The notes: generated by a model not told the origin, from the sequence alone. A stretch of DNA of 64,000 nucleotides from Magicicada septendecula (GCA_034769895.1 CM068372.1:371399258-371463257); one strand, 5' to 3'; shown: positions 46,350 to 57,358, counted from the stretch's first letter. Numbers and translations: made by a program.

Positions 46350-46960
46350 TGTGAATCCAACACACATTATTGATGGAGGTTACCTTCTACATAAATTTAG
46401 GTGGGGAGCCAATTTAAATTACGAACAGTTATCTCGAGGTTATGTTGAATATATAATGAAGAACTATTCAGATAAATGTATAATTATATTTGATGGGTAT
46501 TCTGACAAATTAAGTACAAAAAATACAGAAAGAATTCGACGTTTACAGAACAATATTTGCACAGAATTTTCCGTAGAAAAACATTTAAAACCACAAGTTA
46601 CACAGGAAAAATTTTTAGCTAACAGTAAAAATAAGGAATCACTTATTTTTCTCCTCTGTGAGGAGTTAGAGAAGCGAAAAATATAATATAAAGTATGTAC
46701 AGATGAGCTGATACAGATATTGTTCGTGCAGCTGCTGGTGCCAAAAATAGTGATAATGAAGTTCTTATTATAGGAGACGATATAGATTTATTAGTTATTC
46801 TAACAGAATTAGGTAAAACTGAACCAGGCAGTATTTACTTACAAAAAAGTACGAAAGATAATTCAACTGTATATTATACTCAGTATAGTTTTAAATATCC
46901 CGATTTTAGAGATTGTATATTATTTATTCATGCATTTTCTGGCTGTGACACCACGTCTGC
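46350..46960 (+). other. FEN1/XPG-like (PIN-fold) nuclease region of the element protein
   Basis: Five acidic motifs in the order of FEN1-family nucleases: HIIDGGYLLHK (46366), IIIFDGYSDKLSTKNTERIR (46488; compare VFDG followed by a Lys/Arg-rich helix), ADTDIVRAAAG (46707; in place of the EAEAQ helix), IIGDDIDLLVIL (46772; compare the paired Asp motif) and FSGCDTTSA (46938; compare GCDYxxS). In FEN1 these acids bind two metal ions for cutting branched DNA. One frameshift separates the second and third motifs. The assignment is by eye and the fold is inference, but the motif set is specific. Confidence 0.65.
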
Positions 46961-47393
46961 ATTTTATTATCATGGTAAAACAAATGTTATTGATACGATT
47001 CAGAAACATCCAGCATTATTAAAGGATATACACTATTTTTATGAGAAAGATGCTAGTATAATTTGCCTATATGCAGCAAGCGAAGCCTTTGTTAAGGTTA
47101 TGTATGGATATGAGCCATCTGACAAATCTGGTTTAAATATTATTAGATATTTGTGTTTTAAGAAAAGGGTTCTGTCTGATATGGATATTGCTTGCAAATT
47201 ATCTGGTTTACCACCTACAGCAGAAGCTTTACAATACCATTTGCTTTGAGTATATTTACAAATACAAAAATGGCTTGGTAATTCGGATAAAAGTCCTTTA
47301 GAATATGGGTGGGAACTGATAGAAGAACAAGGTCTTTTGCCCATTACAATGAAAAATGATCCGTTACCAGACTATTTAGTTCGGAACGTGAAA

Positions 47394-47492
47394 TGCGCCT
47401 GCAAGAAAGGGTGCAAGACAGGAAACTGTTCTTGTAGAGCCAAAGGCAAATTTTGCAGTTCAATGTGTCGTTTCTGTCGGGGTACTGATTGT
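47394..47492 (+). other. CXC (tesmin/TSO1-like) domain of the element protein
   Basis: Nine cysteines in 33 residues with the spacing CxC-x3-C-x4-CxC-x6-C-x3-C-x2-C-x4-C, beginning CACKKGCKTGNCSC. This matches the DNA-binding zinc-cluster CXC domains of tesmin, TSO1, MSL2 and LIN54. A bound role at the inverted repeats is plausible but unproven. It is followed by an acidic Glu-rich tail to the stop at 47732. Confidence 0.8.
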
Positions 47493-47989
47493 ACTAATAA
47501 TGAACAACCAGGTGACCTTGAAACTGTAGAAGAAAATGAGGAAAATAAGGAAGACAGTGATCAAGGCGACATAAGCACTCTGGAAAGCGAAAGCGAAAGC
47601 AGCCTTCAATTTATTGAACATTTTTATAGGGATCAATACGATCAAGAAGAAGAGAAGATGCAATTTTTTCCGATGGGACGACCGATGCCTCAGTTGGTGA
47701 TGAAGAGCGGCCTCCAGATAAGAAAAGAATAAGGAGAAATTGATTAAATGTAAAAAATAATAATTTGTTTTACTATATGTACTGTTATGTATAAAAAATT
47801 ATTATTTACAATAAAGAACTTTTTTAACCCATACAAATATATTTCATTGAATATAATTATTATTTAGCATGTTATAACAATGGAAACATAAAATAACTTG
47901 TAAATTGGGTAAAAAATAAGTATATATGTCATTTTTTAAGAATTAAAGGCTTAAAAAAAATGTTTAAGTTATGTATGTACTTATATATG

Positions 47990-48720
47990 TATACAATTGA
48001 TATACATTACAAAAGGTATCATAAATACATGAATATAAAGTAATATAACCCGGTTACATTGTAACATACAGAAATAACCTTGGAAACCGGTACGTATATA
48101 TGTATATATATATATATATATAGAGCCATAAAATAGGTAAAAAAAAAAATTAAAATTTTTTTAATGATAATAGCAATTAAGTACATAAAAAAATCGACAA
48201 TTTGAAAAACAAAAAACTTTACTAGGATCATCTCTCATAAAATGGTGAGCAAATCAAAATTTTTAAAAATTTTGAGATTTTAGCCAGAAAAATTAAATTT
48301 TTTTTTTCTTCAAAATTTTGTTTAAGTTTCTACAATGAAAAACAAATATTTGGTCCAAAGAAATTGATTTTATCTTTTTTAATTCAAGAGAAATCGAATT
48401 TTAAAGGAAAATTTCATTATAATGAAGTTTAATTTTTTTTTGAGGTTACGTTGACCTTTTTAGGTAGCACTACTAACCCAGCTTGATTTGTTAATTCATA
48501 ACGAGTATGTTGAATTTTTTTTGGTCTCGATACGTCCAATATGGTCGATACACTTATACAATGCACCAAAAATGCACTAAAATGCACTTATCTCGTGACG
48601 CACAAGCAGGATTTTGTAAAAATTTTAACTGTACACTTACTTTTGCTTACTTAACCTATTCCAGCAAAAAAATTGGACGGAGGAGAAACATCCTTTTTAA
48701 ATGCTATTTTGCCTCTACTA
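47990..48720 (-). repeat. Right terminal inverted repeat (~730 bp)
   Basis: Reverse copy of 39778-40505, ending GCCTCTACTA at 48720. Includes a (TA)n run at 48107-48121 that is shorter in the left copy. Confidence 0.88.
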
Positions 48721-48890
48721 CAGTATAAAGAAAACTATAGCAGCCTAATAGGAATTTTCAATTTTTTTTTGATAACTGCAAAATTATCTAATATCGAAAT
48801 TTATCCAATAATAGATGTACTTTGTTCAAAATAGTGGATGACTTCTGCAGCTCAGCAAGCTTACTAGTTACAGATAATACAAAATGTGAT
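48721..48890. repeat. Dispersed repeat, right part of interrupted copy
   Basis: Aligns with 3610-3760 ('cgaaattta', 'ctttgttcaaaatagtg', 'ttctgcagct(c/t)ag'). Together with 39150-39777 it forms one copy split by the 8.9-kb element. Confidence 0.7.
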
Positions 48891-49144
48891 GTACTAATCT
48901 TTCATTCATGTTTTTCTCCAATTAAACTTGGCTAACAAACTAGAAATCTCAATTTGATCCCTAGAGGCAAGTATAAAGCTATTTTTTGCAGCTCACAGCC
49001 TGTCAAAATTGGGTTCTAAGATAATGTTTAGAGTAACAACAGTTTCTGAAGTACGAAACATTGCTGTTAACTTCACTGACTTTCTTTATAGTGTCTTGAA
49101 GCTCTCCCTGTCTCTTTGCACTCCTTGGTACTACAAAAGACATG

Positions 49145-49730
49145 GTACATGACGGTCTAGTGATCATCGTATAGTACAGTAGAAAACAAAATACAAGACA
49201 CCAATTAAGTCACTAATCACACAGCTTTATCACAATTAAACAGATTGTAATTAACAAGTTAGTCTCTTACAATAAATCAAATAAAAATTGTTCACATGCA
49301 ATAAAAAAATGTCAACTAATATAAAACACAATTGTATTACAATTGTCCCGCACAATTATAAAAAACACGTAACGCTTCCCTACAATACTACGAACCACAC
49401 TCGACACAATCACAACTCAAACTGAAACTGAGCGTTGCTGAGTACTTGTATTTATACCCCACTGAGTTCCAGAATAATCCATACTACGTGTCAAGAATGC
49501 TAGAAAACACCAGAACATAATTGAGTGCGGCCTTGCACACAGCGCGCGCGGACTGGTGAAATCTGGATCAGTCTCCACAGACATGTGACAAGTGTCATAT
49601 AATTGTCCTTCATCTCAAAGTAGCAGCAATATGTACGCACGCACACGTTACAGCCGGATTCCACTGGAATAGCCGAGAAACACGTAGAATGTTTTGTAAT
49701 AGTGCAACACTTTTTCCGCATTACGAAACA
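49145..49730 (-). repeat. 3' LTR
   Basis: Reversed, begins TGTTTCGTAATGCGG. Contains a TATTTATACCCC-type TATA region at 49449-49460 in plus sense, also in the other LTR. Confidence 0.9.
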
Positions 49731-50039
49731 CTGCCCCCTCCTTAAGCCTGTTCGTCCCGAACTGGCAACCCGTCTCTGAAGTAATACTTGGCAAGGCGAT
49801 CTACATAGCTGGTCTACTTGTGAAAGATAATTCCCTGATTCTTCCCATTCAGTATCGTGTGATTTGAACATCAAGTTCCCAGGAATATAAGTTTTCCGCT
49901 CAACCACTAGTTTTGTGGAAATCACTCCCGTTGCGTCATGTACTGATGACCTATACACCGTTAGCCGGTCCAAGCCTGATTGGTTCTCGACAACAACGTC
50001 TTGCATGACTTCATCTTCAGCAACGTTTTCCCTGGATTC

Positions 50040-50365
50040 TTACTCCATTTCCACTTGCAATAGGAAGGTTCCTCTTGACCAGACCTGTTGACTTTTTTTT
50101 GGCAATGCCACTTGCTTAATCGAATGGTTCGTAGACCCTGTCATTTTATCCATGCACAGGTTTATCTTCTCTTGGCCAACCCTCAAGACATTCTCTCTTA
50201 AGTCCACAATGAATCCGTAGCCATTTATAATGTCCATGCCAAGAATCACTTCATCGACAATGTCTGCAACAAGCATTTGGTGGCTAAACTCGAGAAGACC
50301 CAGGTGTACATGTACGTCTACCTTTCCTGGCACCATGACGGGGCTTCCAGTCACAATCTGTATAG
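50040..50365 (-). pseudogene. Protease C-terminal half of the gypsy-type element (split)
   Basis: Minus-strand frame directly beyond the mariner-like insertion. It reads VTGSPVMVPGKVDVHVHLGL and LVADIVDEVILGMDIINGYG; the ILGMD motif is the second conserved protease segment. The N-terminal half with the catalytic DTGA is at 51692-51810, on the other side of the insertion. Removing the insertion with one TA would put both halves in phase. Downstream (50006-49740) the frame shows a short acidic/basic tail and then the polypurine tract, so pol beyond protease is deleted. Confidence 0.8.
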
Positions 50366-50367
50366 TA

Positions 50368-51689
50368 CAGGGTCCGGCATAAAGACCTCCCCTATTGAAA
50401 TAGGTAATTACAAACAAACAGAGAAAGATAGAAAAAATATTTTTATTTATGAATAACATACACTATGCCATTTTACATTAATGTTTTTTAAAAATTATGT
50501 CCATTAAATGGCGGCCTCCATTATTGACACACTGATGAAGCCGTTCCCGAAAGTTTTCCATAGCTCTTCGTGTCATTTCTGGCGGAATGTTAGCACCTTC
50601 CTGGGTGATTACCTCCTTAAGAGCTTCCATGGTCCTAGAGCAATGTTTGTACACTTGTGCCTTTAAATATCCCCAAAGGAAATAATCACAAGGCATCAAA
50701 TCTGGCGACCTTGGGGGCCAGGCAATGTCACCGTGCAAGGAGAACAGACGCCCAGGAAACAATTCTCTCAGAATTTCTCGAGAACGCCGAGCAGTGTGGG
50801 CTGTAACTCCGTCTTGCTGGAACCAGACTTCTCCTTCATGGTCCTCAATGAATTGGTTAAACTTGGGCCGGAGGAAAGTTTCTAATATGTGACAGTAGCG
50901 ATTGGAATTAACAGTTACTGCCTGGCCATCTTCTTCAAAAAAGTACAGACCCCACACACCAAATTCGGCAACGCCACACCAAACAGTAACACGAGAGCTG
51001 TGAAGTGGTCGCTGGTGAAGTTCTCAAGTGTTACCTTCAGCCTAGTACCGAAAATTGTGCTTATTTACAGTGCCTGCCAAGTGGAAGTGAGCCTCGTCAT
51101 AAAAAATCACAACAGCTGTTGGGGGATGTTCTGAAGAATGTCTTCACACAAAGCTCTGCGAGTTTCAAAATCTCTTATGCTTAGTTCTTGTGTAACCATC
51201 ATTTTGTAGGGATGCATGTTGAGATTGCTGTACAGGATTCTTCTTACACTCCGATCAGACAGGCCCAGGGAAGCTGCGTGTTTCAATGCTGAACGCTTTG
51301 GAGATTGCAGGACGGAAGCTCTCACACGTGCCACATTGTCCGGCATTGTTACGGTCCGAGGTCGGCCAGGAGATTTTCTTTTTAATGCTGAACCTGTTGC
51401 TCTAAAGTTCGATACCCAAACATGAATTGATTTTCTATCCGGAACAGACTCATGTCGGCCAAGTGCGAACCGAATACGAAATGCACGCTATGTAGTAATC
51501 ACAGAACCACCATTACAAATAAATTCCTCCACAACAAAAGCGCGATGCTCACCAAGCCAAGCCATTGCACTCACTGAAAACGGCACGTACACCACTCCAC
51601 AGCAATCAATACCCCCTCCACAGCCGTACCCCCACCACCACTCGTCCAGTGGCCTCTCCAAATGGGGGAGGTCTTTATGCCGGACCCTG
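50368..51689 (-). mobile_element. Second DD41D mariner-like element, nested in protease gene
   Basis: Begins CAGGGTCCGGCATAAAGACC at 50368 and ends with the near-perfect reverse complement at 51689; TA at 50366-50367 and 51690-51691. Length is 1322 bp, equal to the element at 1020-2341, and the first eight bases of the ends agree. Inverted repeats are better preserved than in the first copy. Confidence 0.92.
50478..51564 (-). pseudogene. DD41D mariner-like transposase pseudogene (second family)
   Basis: Starts at an ATG at 51564 (MAWLGEHRAFVVEEF). The N-terminal helix-turn-helix region (VSNFRATGSALKRKSPGRPR, RVRASVLQSPKRSALKHAAS, LGLSDRSVRRIL) is followed by the catalytic domain FYDEAHFHLAG, VWFQQDGVTAHTA and SPDLMPCDYFLWGY. 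Unlike the first copy, all three aspartates are present, with 41 residues between the last two. A TAG interrupts the frame near 51492, a one-base slip occurs near 51120, and stops (TAG, TGA) lie near 51045 and 51025. The copy is therefore inactive but less decayed. The protein differs strongly from the 1156-2250 copy, so the two are separate families of the same clade. Confidence 0.88.
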
Positions 51690-51691
51690 TA

Positions 51692-51810
51692 CAAGAGCTA
51701 ATTTGAGGCTGGCTGTTGCTGACTAAGTCGGGGCGCACAATGGACACTGTTGCGCCCGTGTCAACTGTAAATGATGTTGGTTTACCTTCCGCAAATCCAT
51801 TAACGATCAA
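51692..51810 (-). pseudogene. Protease N-terminal half of the gypsy-type element (split)
   Basis: Minus-strand frame with NGFAEGKPTSFTVDTGATVS followed by IVRPDLV: the catalytic DTGA of a retrotransposon aspartic protease. It is cut by the mariner-like element at 51691. Its continuation is at 50040-50365. Confidence 0.8.
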
Positions 51811-51829
51811 GTTTCCACTGGTCTTATGT

Positions 51830-53213
51830 AACGTGGAAACTGTGTGCTGTTCTGGAGCTTACTTCTCCAACTGGTGCGATCACTCTCTTCTCTCAATATT
51901 TTCTTCTCCCACCAATCTACCTAGAGATGACCACATTTTCCACAGTTGTAACACTTCGGTCTTCTGTCTTTTTCCCATCGTTCAAATTATTGTTGCGCTC
52001 TTGAACTTCTGACTTGTTTGTCCGACACCACTGTTTTTCTGCACCCATCGTAACGGCAATGTGACACTGGAATCTTCTGACTACGATGCGATGGCATAAA
52101 CCCATTAATGTACTGGGACGCTGACTTGGCAGCTTCAAGCTCTAAGGCGTGAACAAGAGCTTCTGAGCTATTTCGGTGTCTTGCCATTCATAACACTTGC
52201 TGAAGTTCACAATCTCCGATGCCATCAATAAATGTCTGCACCGCAAACCTCATTCGAAAAACTTCTGGTGCTTCAGGATAAATCAATCTAATCAGTCTGT
52301 CGATACTTGCCTCAAACTCTTGAAGACTCTCCCCAGAACGTTGTCATCTTGTTCTTAACTGAGCGTAGTACACATCTCGCAAATGTTTATCATCGTACCG
52401 TAATTCTAGAGCTTTTATCAATTCGGCATAGGTGTTCTGGCTGTCAGGTGGCACTTTTTGTAGTAGTTCTGCAGCAGGTCCTTTTAAAGCGAGAATGAGT
52501 GCATTGCCTTATTTTTCTGTCCAATTATGTGCGCATGTGGCAGCTTCAAATTGCCTGAGGTAAGTGGCCCAGTGTGTGCTTCCATCAAATATTGCAGCCT
52601 TGACATGAACTGTTCCAACGGCAGGCAAGGTGGCTTTCTCTATTGACTTTTCTGTCTTTATCAATGGTAGAGACTGTTGAGAAATTTGTTTTGGTTGTGT
52701 CTTCATGAACTGCTCAACTTCACTTTTAATTTGTTCTCTTATGTTTGCCATTGAGTTTTCTACTGCAGATATTTTTTTGTCATAGCTTCTTCCAAACTCA
52801 AGACAGATTTTTCTACTTCAGCTATTTTATTTGACACGGATTCTTCTACGTCAGATATTCTGGTAATTTGATTATTAAGCTCACCTCATAATTCACCTAA
52901 GTCACCACGTAGGAATGGTAGTATGTTCTTGTATCTGCTTTTGCTCTTGAATTAATGCTTTGATGTCACCTGCTTCATGTTTATGTTCTTCTGCCTGTCG
53001 TCCTTCCGACTCGAGCAACAGTGCTTTCTGTCGTTCTTCTGTTTCTTCTCTTTCCTGCCTGCGTTTTTCATCCTGTCGTTTTTCTGCTTCTTCCACCTCC
53101 TGTTGGCGTCTTTTCTTTGCTTCTTCTGCCTTTTTTTGTCATTCTAATTTTTGTTGTTCTTATGTCTGCCACAGGAGTGCTTGGAAAGCTTCCATCATCT
53201 GACTGGCATCCAT
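51830..53213 (-). pseudogene. Gag pseudogene of the gypsy-type element
   Basis: Probable start at an ATG at 53213 (MDASQMMEAFQALLWQT, then a stop). In order it shows a Lys/Glu/Arg-rich coiled coil (53130-52930; EEAEKRQDEKRRQEREETEE), a basic linker, the gag core (52640-52330; AIFDGSTHWATYLRQFEAAT) and later SSEALVHALELEAAKSASQY near 52150. A CYNCGKCGH zinc knuckle follows near 51940. The order coiled coil, core, knuckle is usual for Ty3/gypsy gag, which binds and packages RNA. At least five frame changes or stops make it non-functional. Confidence 0.75.
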
Positions 53214-53285
53214 ATTTACGGATTAATTACGAATTAAACTAGTCTTGAACAATGTGTCCACTGTTTCCACTGTTAACGGTTCTGT

Positions 53286-53301
53286 CGCACTTCTGACACC
53301 A
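53286..53301 (-). other. Primer binding site
   Basis: Reversed: TGGTGTCAGAAGTGCG, directly at the inner edge of the 5' LTR. It starts with TGG as expected for a tRNA-primed element. Confidence 0.75.
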
Positions 53302-53302
53302 C

Positions 53303-53892
53303 TATTACGATGGTCTACTGATCGTCGTATGGTACAGTGGAAAACAAAATACAAGACACCAATTAAGTCACTAATCACCAGCTTTAATTATCACAATTAA
53401 CCAATTTGTAATCAAAAAGATAGTCTCTCAGAACAAATCAAATCAAAATTGTTCACACGCAATTTAAAATTTCAACTAATATAAAACACAATTTTACTAC
53501 AATTGTCCCGCACAATTATAAAAAATACATAACGCTTCCCCACAATACTATGAACCGCACTCGAATCAATCACAACTCAAACTGAAACTGAGCGTTGCTG
53601 AGTACTTGTATTTATACCCCACTGAGATCCAGAATATTCTATACTACGCGTCAAGAACCCTACTAGATAACACCAAAACGTAACTGACTGCAGCCTTGCA
53701 CACAGCGTGCGTGGACTAGTGAAATCTGGATCAGTCTCCGCAGACGTGTGACAAGTGTCACGTAATTGTCGTTCATCTCAAAGCAGCAGGAATATATACA
53801 CACACACTCACTACAGCTGGATTCCACTGTAATCGCCGAGAAACACGTAGAATGTTTTGTAATGGTGCGACACTTTTCCGCATAATGTAACA
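53303..53892 (-). repeat. 5' LTR
   Basis: Reversed, runs TGTTACATTATGCGG to CATCGTAATA. Partner of 49145-49730. Confidence 0.9.
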
Positions 53893-53897
53893 ATATG

Positions 53898-55905
53898 TCT
53901 AGTATTACTTACTATTGTTGTCATTGTATTATTATTTTACTATTCACACAATAATTTTTACGAAGAGATTTTAATTGCTGCATTCACTAACAAATTGAAT
54001 ATCATAAATGTATTATATTGATGCATCCATTTGCTTCCCCAAAAAAATATTTTATAATATCTTTATTTTATAATATATAATCTAGACAAAATTATGACAA
54101 ATTAATACAATGCAACACAAATTTTGTGAACTGAATAAGGTTTCAAAAAAAAAAAACAATTAATATTTTGATATTTCAGGATTTAAGAAAAAAAATGAAT
54201 AAAGGGTCAGAAACAACGTTTACACAAGCCTAGCAACTAACTGGAGAACGACTGTTACTTAACCTTTCCTATTAGTTTATGCTATTATTCTATTTGCATT
54301 ATGTGTACTTGAACATTTAAACAACTGATAGTCTACGGTTGACGTAGATAAGTGTGTCTCTCTCTTATCAAACCAATTAGTTTGTTTAATTCCACAAACG
54401 TGACACGCACACCTTTACAAAAGGCTATACATTTTTATCGCACACATGGCCTTCGTATTAATGCCACACACTAGACCTGCAGCCTATGACTGTACAGAAC
54501 ACATAATAAAGTAGCAGTAGTTACGCGTAATGAAATTTTAATTTTTATTACTCATGTCTGTATGTGTGTGTGCGCGCGCGCACATATAACTACAAAACAC
54601 TTCACAAATAAACTACAATGGGTCAGGGTTAAAGGTTATCTTACAGACAGTCAGTACTATATCTTGAGTACAACAACTGTCAAGCACGACCATGAGTCAT
54701 GGCACACTGCCGGATCAAAATTTCCCCATACAGGAGGAAACACATCACAAGATAACAAACAAGCAACACTCTTACAAATAACAAACAATGTGCGAAATGA
54801 GACAGAAACTCAAAGGGTTATGAAAAACATTAATAAGGAAAGTCTAATGCTAGTAAATGACAATGCGTTATTGGAATTCCTATTTACCTAAATCAACTAC
54901 AAAACTTCAGTTAGTAACCATTAAATTTATATACTCTGTAACACAATATCAACAAAATATAACACAATATGTACAAAAGTTACTGTAAGACCTACAAAGC
55001 ATTTTGTAATCAGGGCACCACTCTTAATTTTGTAACCAACAAAAAATATTGTATACACTATATTAGCTTGCTAACTCAAGTCACATATTATGAACTGTAG
55101 GACACCAACATTTTGAAATGTTAACCAACATCACTGAAAGGATCTGAAGTTTTATGCCAGCACCACATAATACACTTTTAGCAAAAAAACTTCACAGATG
55201 ACTTATATCCCAGTCAATTTGATTTCACAACTTCATAGATCACCATGGACTTTTAACTGTGAGGTTATGCATCTCGACAATCAGAGTATACAAAATTGTA
55301 TCCTTGGAATGAAAAAAATCTGTGCTTTCTAGTTCTAATATCTTATACTTCCACAAAATATCAGACAAACATGTACTACCATCCTGCATGTTTATTTTTA
55401 ACCAACAAGTACCCATGGTTGTCACTAAATCTACCTGCTTATTTTGATTTTGAAAACTATATGAACAAACAAAAAAGGACTAAATGTAAGTTAATCAAAG
55501 AAACTGACAACCGACAAGAGAAATTACATAATTTAGATAACAACTATTATAGAACCTAGGCAATGTAAGGAGCAGCAATGTCACTTCTACAAGTATTAGA
55601 CATATGCAAATACAACAAAACTTGCTTCATCTAAATGACTTTCTTGACTTTTAACGTAACGATACGATACAATTATTGACATACGTAAATATAAATACAT
55701 TACAGGAAGCTAGAAAGAAATAAAGTGTGGTGAATTTACCACATGTTATTCAGACATAACGAAGGAACAGAATGGGGTATAAATAATGATAACAAAATAG
55801 CCAAACAAGTACAAAAGGATATATTTTTTAATTCAATTTTTACTTTATTGATTTTTTATTCAACTTCAGGGGCTGTAGAAACAACAGGCAACAGGCAGTC
55901 ATCCA
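53898..55905. other. Non-coding DNA, nothing recognised
   Basis: AT-rich. Includes a GTGTGTGCGCGCGCGCAC purine-pyrimidine run at 54565-54582. The open frames at 54562-54891 and 55296-55559 have no recognisable motif or splice context. Confidence 0.4.
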
Positions 55906-55907
55906 CC

Positions 55908-56001
55908 ATGTGAGTGAGTGAGTGAGTGTGAGTGTGAGTGTGAGTGTGAGTATGAGTATGAGTGTGAGTGTGAGTGTGAGTGTGAGTGTGAGTGTGAGTG
56001 T

Positions 56002-56060
<59 letters not shown>
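55908..56060. repeat. Compound microsatellite (GTGA/GAGTGT)n-(GA)n
   Basis: TGAG units, then GTGTGA units (to about 56003), then about 28 GA units. Repetitive frames in all phases are artefacts. Confidence 0.95.
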
Positions 56061-56066
<6 letters not shown>

Positions 56067-56652
56067 CTGCTGTAAAATAATTGTAGGCCACTGTAATGCT
56101 GTAGTGGGTGAAGGCACAGTACTGAGAATGTATGGTTTTGTAATAAGAAACATCTATTTATTATTAACACAAGGTTCAGCAATCATAGGAGACATCACCA
56201 TATATGGATCATGCGCTGATATAGACAGTGTCATATGCTGTTAATGATAGAAATAAGAAAAGATTATTAAGGTTTTGTAAAAAAAAAAAAAGAAATTAGG
56301 AAGAACAGTTAGGCAAAAACAATTACTAAGGACAAATACGATAATGAGGAGATAGAGGAGGCACATGTCAGTACACAAGTAGGTATAAGGCAAGCAAAAA
56401 AGAAAGTGACAGGATTCTATGAAGGTGAAAAAAAAAATAAATCCTGAGTAAAAATTGAAGTGATACAGAAAATGGAAGAAACAGTAAATACTACCTTAAA
56501 AAAAAAAAAAAAAAAGAAGGGCAAGTGACAGAGGTTTGAGTGGGTGTATATAGACATCGAGGATCTAGAGAAAGGTCAGTGTGTGAGATATTAATGGGCA
56601 ATGGGAAGACACAGTGGAATGAAAGGAACAGGAGATGAAGACGGGAAGTAAC
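56061..56652. other. Non-coding DNA, nothing recognised
   Basis: Purine-rich with several poly-A runs (56279-56290, 56497-56514). Confidence 0.4.
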
Positions 56653-56874
56653 TGTACAGCTGCTGCCACTAGCCTGTGCATGCGGCCACAATCATACTAC
56701 TCACTCTGAAAACATAAATCGTGGCGAGTCACTCCAGCGTTCGCGACCATTTCTCACACAATCGCACCGCATGAGTCATCCAATGTTTGTAGAAAAGGCG
56801 CCCCTCTCCACCCCCCTCGGTCCGTTGCAGGCGCCTCAGCTCCGCGCGCACAGGCTAGTGGCGGGAGCTGTACA
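56653..56874. mobile_element. MITE-like GC-rich inverted-repeat element
   Basis: Ends TGTACAGCTGCTGCCACTAG and the reverse of the sequence ending at 56874 (TGTACAGCTCCCGCCACTAG) agree over about 30 bp with few changes. The 222-bp unit is far richer in G+C than its surroundings and non-coding. The superfamily is unknown and no clear target duplication is visible. Confidence 0.6.
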
Positions 56875-57358
56875 TGAATGATGAAGTATTCACACATGGA
56901 AGGAATAAATGAAGAAAGAGAAACGCAAAGCTTTGCCTATATATAAAAGATAGTAAAGCAATTGATAATGCTGATAGTACTATACAATTACTTAATCAAT
57001 ATAAGTAGAATAAGGCTTGATGACATTAAACTAAAAACAACCATGACACCAATTACAAAAATGTGAGGCACAAAAACTTATACAGAATATCAAACTACAC
57101 ACTTGATGCAAAATACCCGACAAGGATCTTATGCTGATTATTACTGACAAAAAAACAATACAAAAATAGGGAAAAAACAACTTGGATTTTCAAGAGACAA
57201 AGACAATAGAGATTATTGTCTCTAGAGATGATTGGACTGATTTACAAAATGCATCAAACATACATAAAACATACAGAAAGGGAAAGCAAATGGTTAATGT
57301 TATATAGATTTTGGAAATGTCTTTGACAGAGGAATGATGGGATAAGTTAATAAGTACA
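56875..57358. other. Non-coding DNA, nothing recognised
   Basis: AT-rich; no gene or element end seen. Confidence 0.4.

Larger units (their letters stand above)
42360..47732 (+). pseudogene. Broken gene for a large FEN1/XPG-like + CXC protein
   Basis: The reading is continuous in order over several frames. N-terminal Cys/His region 42360-42980 (CVICQETMS, FHKKCYYSY, CIYCEKDA). Middle region 43030-43940 (LKVKVMALCHSIIMAVSPRN, GLGISLYHRF, LTGHRTFHSMGSIEIL). After an insertion, 44670-45550 (PSVGWNNYMEKIT, FHMLMSYLGAIGHIMDGSG, LSGHAYSRAVRGHILIHAAL). Then 45580-46686 (FFTVRRTDKFWCGILPDQTI, HGRGTGDVEVAKWILSLPMF, FELAPYPMSLFNENGMRKNK). Then a nuclease-like region to about 46960 and a CXC domain at 47394-47492. 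Frame breaks lie near 42975, 43137, 45000-45060, 45550 and 46690, with a TGA at 47248. Large arthropod proteins with this order are familiar to me as widespread uncharacterised, multi-copy proteins. A transposition role is inferred from context only. Confidence 0.75.
39778..48720 (+). mobile_element. 8.9-kb long-TIR DNA element encoding a FEN1-like/CXC protein
   Basis: Begins TAGTAGAGGCAAAATAGC at 39778 and ends with its reverse complement at 48720. The inverted repeats extend about 730 bp inward (39778-40505; 47990-48720) and are roughly 95% alike in the parts compared. Between them lies one plus-strand gene (42360-47732), broken by frameshifts, stops and a nested ~640-bp insertion. It sits within a dispersed repeat (39150-39777 / 48721-48890) whose uninterrupted relative is at 3070-3760. 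No DDE transposase, HUH, tyrosine recombinase or polymerase motif was seen. I do not recognise a named superfamily. Confidence 0.8.
49145..53892 (-). mobile_element. Old gypsy-type LTR retrotransposon without RT/integrase
   Basis: LTRs of 586-590 bp at 49145-49730 and 53303-53892, about 10% different. Flanks ACATG (49140-49144) and ATATG (53893-53897) are a decayed 5-bp target duplication. Orientation is minus: the reversed 53286-53301 is a primer site (TGGTGTCAGAAGTGCG) directly at the 5' LTR, and the reversed 49731-49744 (AAGGAGGGGGCAG) is the polypurine tract at the 3' LTR. Gag and protease remnants remain. Reverse transcriptase, RNase H and integrase are missing between protease and polypurine tract. 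A mariner-like element is inserted inside the protease gene. Confidence 0.9.
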
